The notes beneath the pieces are model-generated. The model was not told where the DNA came from and made no database searches. It saw only the letters and a program-made list of their open reading frames with translations. A DNA stretch of 10,546 nt from Deferribacterales bacterium (lineage in GTDB: Bacteria; Chrysiogenota; Deferribacteres; Deferribacterales; JAISNW01), in contig BNUJ01000050.1 of the NCBI GenBank assembly GCA_025997275.1, positions 1 through 10,546 on the forward strand, in the 5' to 3' direction. Below are positions 6,049 through 10,546 of the stretch, piece after piece. The position numbers and the translations under genes are program-made. Each line of letters opens with the position of its first letter. Positions within the stretch are counted from its first letter, which is position 1.

Positions 6049-7511
6049 TAATAATCAACTCTCATCCTAATGAGATGCGTGCAGCAATGTTATCTGGTGG
6101 CATAGTGCAGGAATTTTTTGTAGAACGTATGAGAAAGCGCACTTTGGTTGGCAATATCTATAAGGGGCGTGTGGTAAAGGTTTTGCCTGGTATGCAGTCT
6201 GTTTTTGTAGATATAGGTGGGCAAAGGGCGGCGTTCTTGCACGTTGCTGATGTGGTGAGCATTAGCGATGATGGTTTAATGTCCGAATTTGCAAGCGACT
6301 TATCTGGGGAGCAGTCTGTTTCTATAGAGGAGTTGATTAAAGACGGGCAAGAGCTAGTTGTTCAAGTGACAAAGGACGCTACAGGCAATAAGGGGGCACG
6401 TCTCACTATGAGGCTGTCTATTCCGGGCAGACATTTGGTTCTAATGCCCGGCTACCCGCATGTAGGGGTATCAAGGCGGATAGACGATGAGGAGGAGCGA
6501 GAAAAGCTACGGGCTACACTAAAACATTTACGTCCTGAAAAGTGTGGTTTGATAGCACGCACCGTCAGCAAGGGGCAGAGCGACGAGGATATCATTGCCG
6601 ACAGAGATTATCTCTTGCGCGTTTGGGACAAAGTGCAAGCGCAAGGGGCTATCAGTGGTGCGCCGAAAATGCTATATGAAGACGATAACCTTATATTTAG
6701 GCTACTTCGCGATGTAGCTGATGAAAAGACATCTCAGATTATTATAGATAATAAGAAAGATTATACTGATATGCGTTCGTTTTGTAGCGACTACCGACCA
6801 GAGTTATTTGATAAGATTATCCATTACGATAAGCGCACATCACTATTTGACGCATACAATATTGAGCTAGAGATAGACCGTATGCTTGACAAGAAAGTAT
6901 GGCTACGCTCTGGTGGCTACATAGTGATAGACCAGACGGAGGCACTCACAGTCATTGACGTAAATACTGGCAAATTCGTAGGACAGCGCAACTTTGAGGA
7001 GACTATTTTTCAGACTAATATTGAGGCGGCGCGTGAGATAGCGCACCAGCTACGATTAAGAAATATCGGCGGGATTATAATTATAGACTTTATAGATATG
7101 GATATTGTGGAAAACAGGGGGAAGGTCATTGCTCTGTTAGATGAACTGCTGAAAGATGACAGGGCGCGGGCAAGTGTTGTCAATATCACACCGCTGGGAC
7201 TAGTGGAAGTAACACGCAAGCGGGCGCAAGAGAGCGTGCTACACAAAATGAGTGAGCCTTGCCCATACTGTGATGGCAGGGGTGTAGTAAAGGCGCGGCT
7301 TGCTATCTGCTATGATATTTTGCGCAATATCAGACGTACGGCTAGCGAACGTAGCGGAGGCACTATAGTGCTGGAAGCCCATAACGAAATAGTAGATATT
7401 TTAGTAAGCAATGAACGTGAGAGCTTAGATGCTATAGAAAAAGAGTTCAATGTTAAGGTAGAGGCACGTTTTCAGCCACATACTCACTTGGAACACTATG
7501 AGCTGAAATAA
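6036..7511 (+). CDS. rng: Ribonuclease G/E family endoribonuclease
   Basis: 491 aa, close to RNase G and lacking the long C-terminal scaffold of RNase E. It cuts single-stranded AU-rich RNA in 5S/16S rRNA, tRNA and mRNA processing. Domains: S1 RNA-binding part (39-125, VGNIYKGRVVKVLPG...), the conserved GNKGARLT...PGRHLVLMP segment, 5'-sensor/RNase H-like regions, and the DNase I-like catalytic part with D308 in VIDVNTGKF and D351 in IIIDFIDM as Mg2+ ligands. Also EAAREIAHQLRLRNIGG and the Zn-link C409-PYC-412 for dimerisation. Starts 13 bp inside the SUMT-like gene, with GGTGA at 6025-6029. Its presence at the end of the cob/ABC operon is probably just co-transcription. Nothing is missing. 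Confidence 0.95.
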   Translation: MSNVIIINSHPNEMRAAMLSGGIVQEFFVERMRKRTLVGNIYKGRVVKVLPGMQSVFVDIGGQRAAFLHVADVVSISDDGLMSEFASDLSGEQSVSIEELIKDGQELVVQVTKDATGNKGARLTMRLSIPGRHLVLMPGYPHVGVSRRIDDEEEREKLRATLKHLRPEKCGLIARTVSKGQSDEDIIADRDYLLRVWDKVQAQGAISGAPKMLYEDDNLIFRLLRDVADEKTSQIIIDNKKDYTDMRSFCSDYRPELFDKIIHYDKRTSLFDAYNIELEIDRMLDKKVWLRSGGYIVIDQTEALTVIDVNTGKFVGQRNFEETIFQTNIEAAREIAHQLRLRNIGGIIIIDFIDMDIVENRGKVIALLDELLKDDRARASVVNITPLGLVEVTRKRAQESVLHKMSEPCPYCDGRGVVKARLAICYDILRNIRRTASERSGGTIVLEAHNEIVDILVSNERESLDAIEKEFNVKVEARFQPHTHLEHYELK

Positions 7512-7542
7512 GATTGACATACTAGGTCATTTAGACAAATAT

Positions 7543-7546
7543 GGAG
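7543..7546 (+). promoter_or_regulatory. Shine-Dalgarno GGAG for the phase-variable gene
   Basis: GGAG five bases before ATG 7552. It marks this ATG as the natural start although it is out of frame with the enzyme at the present C-tract length. No other in-frame ATG, GTG or TTG lies between the in-frame stop at 7557 and the conserved N-terminal strand. Confidence 0.7.
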
Positions 7547-7551
7547 ACATT

Positions 7552-8417
7552 ATGATTAAACAAACACTGCCCCCCCCCCCCCCGCAACATCTGCAATAAG
7601 CGTCATTGTTCCTGTATATAATGCAGGTCAATATTTAGAAAGGTGCTTGAATGCCATAATAGGACAAACGTTCCGTAACATAGAGATAATCTGCATAGAT
7701 AGTGCTTCCACTGATAACTCTCTTGAAATACTCAAAGAATATGAAGGGCGGGATAGCCGCTTGCGAGTGTTTGAGCAGGTGCATCTGACGGCAGGGTTAA
7801 CAAGAAATGTAGGTTTGAGGAATGCTAAAGGTAAATATATAATGTTTTGCGATGCCGATGATTGGTATGAGTTGAATGCCTGTGAGGAGTGCTACAATGC
7901 GATAGAGCAAGAAAATGTTGATTGGGTGTTCTTTGGGGCTAATGTGATTCTAGTGGATAGAAATAAACGTTATGCTAGTGTAAGACAAGCTAGCTTTGAA
8001 CTTCATAAGTTAGGATTGCTTAAAAATAGATTTGAACTATTAGATTCAAGTATTGTTCCTAGCCAGTCCACAAAGATGTTTAAGAGGGAGCTGTTAAACC
8101 GTTATAACATTACATATCCAGACGCTAATTTGTTGGAAGACCATAGATTTTATCTGCAATATCTAATGGTTGCTGACACCGGCTATGCATTGGACAAAAG
8201 ATTATATAATTACTATATGCACACAGGCTCGCTAACAGATAGAGCAGACAATCATCTGTTTAAGTCTATTTTTTCGGGCATTTATATGTGTTTGAAACAT
8301 AGCATCAAGTTTGCATGGCAACACAAAATGTTGCCGCGTGTGGGCTACGTGTTCCTTTGGTTATTCAAATGGGCGCGACTTATGTGTGTTAAGATGTTTA
8401 ACGGACTTGCAAAATAA
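7552..8417 (+). CDS. Family 2 glycosyltransferase, phase-variable by poly-C tract, OFF as assembled
   Basis: From 7584 the frame reads ATSAISVIVPVYNAG, the classic GT2 (GT-A fold) N-terminus, then IICIDSASTDNS, GLTRNVGLRNAKGKYIMF, and the nucleotide-sugar/metal motif CDADDW (codons from 7848). It ends at TAA 8415-8417, with a C-terminal hydrophobic/aromatic helix near VFLWLFKWARLM suggesting membrane association. The enzyme transfers a sugar to a growing glycan, probably lipopolysaccharide, capsule or glycoprotein. From ATG 7552 the present 14-C tract gives only MIKQTLPPPPPQHLQ and a stop at 7597. With 15 or 12 C the ATG joins the enzyme frame, giving 288 or 287 aa. Acceptor and sugar cannot be predicted. 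An ATG at 7647 is in frame but lies after the conserved first strand, so it is unlikely to give an active enzyme. Confidence 0.88.
7570..7583 (+). repeat. Poly-C homopolymer tract (14 C), slipped-strand mispairing site
   Basis: Fourteen consecutive C bases, 19 bases after the A of ATG 7552, in a region otherwise AT-leaning. Long G/C homopolymers near the start of surface-glycan genes are the hallmark of contingency loci in Campylobacter, Helicobacter and Neisseria. A change of +1 or -2 C switches the gene ON. The exact count is uncertain because homopolymers of this length are error-prone in sequencing and vary within populations. Confidence 0.93.
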
Positions 8418-8435
8418 ATTGCTTTATGCTATGCT
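8407..8435 (+). promoter_or_regulatory. Candidate sigma-70 promoter for tRNA-Thr
   Basis: TTGCAA (8407-8412), 17-base spacer, TATGCT (8430-8435), followed by a GC-rich discriminator (GGCGTC) as seen in stringently controlled stable-RNA promoters. Predicted start near 8442, about ten bases before the tRNA. The -35 box lies in the last codons of the glycosyltransferase. Only 4/6 matches in each box. Confidence 0.4.
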
Positions 8436-8452
8436 GGCGTCCTATTAGTATT

Positions 8453-8525
8453 GCTGGTGTAGCTCAGTTGGTAGAGCAGCGCATTCGTAATGCGCAGGTC
8501 GCGGGTTCAAATCCCATCACCAGCT
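8453..8525 (+). tRNA. tRNA-Thr (anticodon CGT)
   Basis: Full cloverleaf: acceptor GCTGGTG/CACCAGC with seven pairs, D-arm GCTC/GAGC, anticodon arm GCGCA-TTCGTAA-TGCGC with anticodon CGT at 8486-8488 (reads ACG), variable loop AGGTC, T-arm GCGGG-TTCAAAT-CCCAT, discriminator T at 8525. CCA is not encoded. The T-stem has one G-U pair and one C-A mismatch (8502 with 8516), slightly unusual but compatible with function. The larB start follows three bases later. Confidence 0.96.
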
Positions 8526-8528
8526 TAA

Positions 8529-9275
8529 ATGAAAGATATTTTGAATAGGCTGGCGAGCGGGCAAATAGATGTTGCTACTGCGGAAAAGGCACTTTCCGAT
8601 GAGGATGTGGGTTTTGCCAAGATAGACCACGCCCGCCTAGCCCGCACCGGATACCCTGAGGTTATTTATGGTGCAGGCAAAACACCAGAACAGGCGACTA
8701 CTATATTTTCTAAAATCGCTGTTTCTGGCTCTGCTGTCATTTGCACACGGGCAACCAAAGAAATGGCTGATTCTATAATCGCTGAAAACGTTACTGCTAT
8801 TTATCATTCGCTTGCAGGCATAGTTACTACCCCTATCAACACTGATAATCTAAAAGGCTCAGTCGTGGTAGTCACTGGTGGCACAGCAGATATACCAGTT
8901 GCAGAAGAAGCGGCTTTAATATTAGAGGTATTCGGTAGCCGTGCGGAGCGATTATACGATGTTGGTGTGGCGGGTATTCATAGATTGCTCGCTAGGCGGG
9001 ACGCGCTGAATAAAGCTAACTGCATAATAGCTATTGCTGGTATGGAGGGTGCTCTCCCGTCTGTAATTAGTGGACTTGTGAAAGTGCCCGTCATAGCAGT
9101 GCCTACGTCTGTCGGCTATGGAGCAAACTTGCACGGGATAACGACGTTGCTTTCAATGCTCTGTTCGTGTGCGGCGGGTGTAAGTGTGGTAAATATTGAT
9201 AATGGTTTTGGTGCAGCTTATCAAGCGGATATGATAAATAAACTGGCATTAGGTGTGAATAATGGCAAAGTATAA
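8529..9275 (+). CDS. larB: LarB, pyridinium-3,5-biscarboxylic acid mononucleotide synthase
   Basis: 248 aa, full family length. LarB carboxylates and hydrolyses nicotinic acid adenine dinucleotide in the first step of nickel-pincer nucleotide synthesis, the cofactor of LarA lactate racemase and relatives. It belongs to the PurE/AIR carboxylase-like superfamily. N-terminal helical region with FAKIDHARLARTGYPEVIYG (29-48), then the core: GGTADIPVAEEAA (117-129), DVGVAGIHRLL (144-154), AGMEGALPSV (170-179), VPTSVGYGAN (191-200), NIDNGFGAA (222-230). The start matches the family N-terminus, yet has no Shine-Dalgarno site and lies just after the tRNA. No larA, larC or larE is visible here. The 14-bp overlap with hemE suggests coupled translation. 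Role in heme synthesis is not implied. Confidence 0.93.
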   Translation: MKDILNRLASGQIDVATAEKALSDEDVGFAKIDHARLARTGYPEVIYGAGKTPEQATTIFSKIAVSGSAVICTRATKEMADSIIAENVTAIYHSLAGIVTTPINTDNLKGSVVVVTGGTADIPVAEEAALILEVFGSRAERLYDVGVAGIHRLLARRDALNKANCIIAIAGMEGALPSVISGLVKVPVIAVPTSVGYGANLHGITTLLSMLCSCAAGVSVVNIDNGFGAAYQADMINKLALGVNNGKV

Positions 9276-10275
9276 CGACTTGCTTTTGAGAATGCTTGAG
9301 GGTGGTAGCTGTGAACGCCCCCCTATCTGGCTAATGCGTCAGGCGGGCAGATATTTGTCAGAATACCGTGAATTACGCTCCAAGCATACATTCCTAGAGA
9401 TGTGCAAAAGCCCAGCACTAGCGGCTGAGGCTACTAGGCAACCAGTAGCTCGGTTGGGCGTTGATGCGGCTATATTATTTTCTGATATTCTAGTGCCTGT
9501 TGAAGCTATGGGAGCGAAACTATCATTTAATCCTGCACCTGTTATCCATAACCCTATCCGGACTAGCACTGATGTTGATAACTTAAACGTGCCAGAGATG
9601 AAGTCTAGTGTTGCATTCGTATATGAGACTATAAAGGATTTAACAAGAACATTAAATGTGCCACTGATAGGCTTTTCGGGTGCTCCTTTCACACTTGCCA
9701 GCTATCTGGTTGAGGGTGGTGGGAGCAAAGATTTCTTACAACTTAAACGACTTATGCACTCTATGCCAAAAGTGTATGGCGCACTTATGGAGAAGTTAAC
9801 TGTCGCTACATATAATTATTTACAGGTTCAAGTTGATGCGGGTTGCCCTGTTGTGCAGCTGTTTGATACGTGGGCAGGGGTGCTATCGCCCGCGGAATAC
9901 TGCGAATACGTGCTACCTTATGTTGCAGAGCTGACAAACTCTATTAAAGGGGCGCATATAATATATTTTGCAAAGGGGGCGTCATCGTTCTTTAATGCCT
10001 TTCGGTCATTAAAATGTTCTGCAATAGGTGTTGACTGGGGGGTGAGCTTGACGCAAGCAAATGAACTATTGGATGGGAAGTTTTGTCTGCAAGGCAATCT
10101 TGACCCTGCTATGCTATTTACCGATAAAGAGACTATAACAAAATTGGCTAAAAGTATAGTAGATGAGGGACGACGGCTACCAGCACATATATTCAACCTA
10201 GGGCATGGGATTATGCCACAGACTCCGGTGGAAAATGTTAAGCTGTTAGTAGATATTGTAACGGAGCATGCATAA
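9262..10275 (+). CDS. hemE: Uroporphyrinogen decarboxylase
   Basis: 337 aa. Decarboxylates the four acetate side chains of uroporphyrinogen III to give coproporphyrinogen III in the cytoplasm; no cofactor. Family marks: PIWLMRQAGRYLSEYR (21-36) with Arg26 and Arg30, the catalytic Asp75 in FSDILVPVEAMG, GFSGAPFTLASYLVEGGGS (137-155) with Tyr148, QLFDTWAG (199-206), QGNLDP (277-282), FNLGHGIMPQTP (311-322) with His314. Ser33 replaces the usual Pro in RYLPEYR. Starts 14 bp inside larB with AGGTG at 9251-9255, and its TAA overlaps the hemH ATG by one base. The pair hemE-hemH indicates a porphyrin-dependent heme route here, not the alternative siroheme-based route. Confidence 0.97.
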   Translation: MAKYNDLLLRMLEGGSCERPPIWLMRQAGRYLSEYRELRSKHTFLEMCKSPALAAEATRQPVARLGVDAAILFSDILVPVEAMGAKLSFNPAPVIHNPIRTSTDVDNLNVPEMKSSVAFVYETIKDLTRTLNVPLIGFSGAPFTLASYLVEGGGSKDFLQLKRLMHSMPKVYGALMEKLTVATYNYLQVQVDAGCPVVQLFDTWAGVLSPAEYCEYVLPYVAELTNSIKGAHIIYFAKGASSFFNAFRSLKCSAIGVDWGVSLTQANELLDGKFCLQGNLDPAMLFTDKETITKLAKSIVDEGRRLPAHIFNLGHGIMPQTPVENVKLLVDIVTEHA

Positions 10276-10546
10276 TGAATGCGCTACTTGCGCTGGGCAT
10301 GGGCGGACCCGAAAACATAGAAGCTATAGAACCGTTTTTAACTAGACTTTTGTCAGACAGGGCACTTATCAACTTCGGTATAGGCGAGCTACCGCAGCGA
10401 ATATTAGCAAAAATCATAGCAAAGCTAAGGAGCAAGCAAACTGCCCCAATGTATGAGCGTATGGGTAGCGGTTCTCCGCACCATACTATTATTAAACGTT
10501 TGTTAGACAAATTGCCGTTAGATGTTTATATTGGCTATTGCTATGC
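10275..10546 (+). CDS. hemH: Ferrochelatase N-terminal part (runs off the window)
   Basis: The first 90 codons, open to the end of the window. Begins MNALLALGMGGPENIEAIEP, matching the HemH start (LLxxNxGxP...), then LTRLLSDRALI and APMYERMGSGSPHHTIIKRL, the equivalent of the family's Y-x-x-IGGGSP-L motif. Ferrochelatase inserts Fe2+ into the final porphyrin (protoporphyrin IX, or coproporphyrin in some bacteria); which one cannot be told from this fragment. Catalytic His and Glu lie further downstream and are not visible. GGAG at 10263-10266 serves as ribosome site, and TAATG joins it to hemE. SPHH where relatives have SPL is a small oddity. Confidence 0.88.
   Translation, partial: MNALLALGMGGPENIEAIEPFLTRLLSDRALINFGIGELPQRILAKIIAKLRSKQTAPMYERMGSGSPHHTIIKRLLDKLPLDVYIGYCY

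Noticed and set aside
7514..7542. Promoter upstream of the glycosyltransferase (perfect TTGACA at 7514-7519)
   Set aside because: No acceptable -10 box at 16-18 bases spacing (AAATAT at best), and the start would fall almost on the ATG. Read-through from RNase G is as likely.
7512..7551. Transcription terminator after the RNase G gene
   Set aside because: No stem-loop with a U-tract is visible in the 40-base gap.

Overview
The window holds about eleven genes, all on the + strand and packed with 1-71 bp overlaps or very short gaps. The theme is tetrapyrrole and corrinoid metabolism plus transport. Signal peptides, a periplasmic binding protein and a probable surface-glycan glycosyltransferase suggest a Gram-negative bacterium. 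The cobaltochelatase CbiK type suggests an anaerobic B12 route. The gene mix (CbiA, exported CbiK, RNase G, LarB, HemE-HemH) would fit a Desulfobacterota/Deferribacterota-like anaerobe, but I cannot place it from sequence alone. Base composition looks moderate and there is no sign of phage, IS or CRISPR.

Positions 1-504 are a chimera. Bases 1-127 are an exact copy of bases 3401-3527, inside the FecCD permease gene. They run in frame into the C-terminal amidotransferase end of cobyrinic acid a,c-diamide synthase (cbiA). The copy is exactly 127 bp, a common maximum de Bruijn k-mer length, and it sits at the window edge. I read it as an assembly-graph edge or a rare rearrangement junction, not a real fusion gene.

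Positions 128-6048 look like one operon: cbiA (3' end) - exported cbiK chelatase - ABC-2 ATPase and permease - BtuC/FecCD-like permease - BtuD-like ATPase - BtuF-like periplasmic binding protein - SUMT-like methyltransferase. It joins corrinoid synthesis, a periplasmic chelatase, an importer for a corrinoid/heme/siderophore-type ligand and a second ABC-2 transporter of unknown cargo. RNase G (6036-7511) follows with a 13 bp overlap.

Positions 7552-8417 encode a family 2 glycosyltransferase with a run of 14 C near its 5' end. At this tract length the start codon is out of frame with the enzyme; 12 or 15 C would restore it. This is a phase-variable (contingency) locus assembled in the OFF state and is the most striking item here.

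Positions 8453-10546 hold tRNA-Thr(CGT), then larB starting only three bases after the tRNA end and without a Shine-Dalgarno sequence, then hemE and the 5' part of hemH, which runs off the window. SUMT and HemE both use uroporphyrinogen III, so the window carries both sides of the branch between siroheme/B12 and heme.
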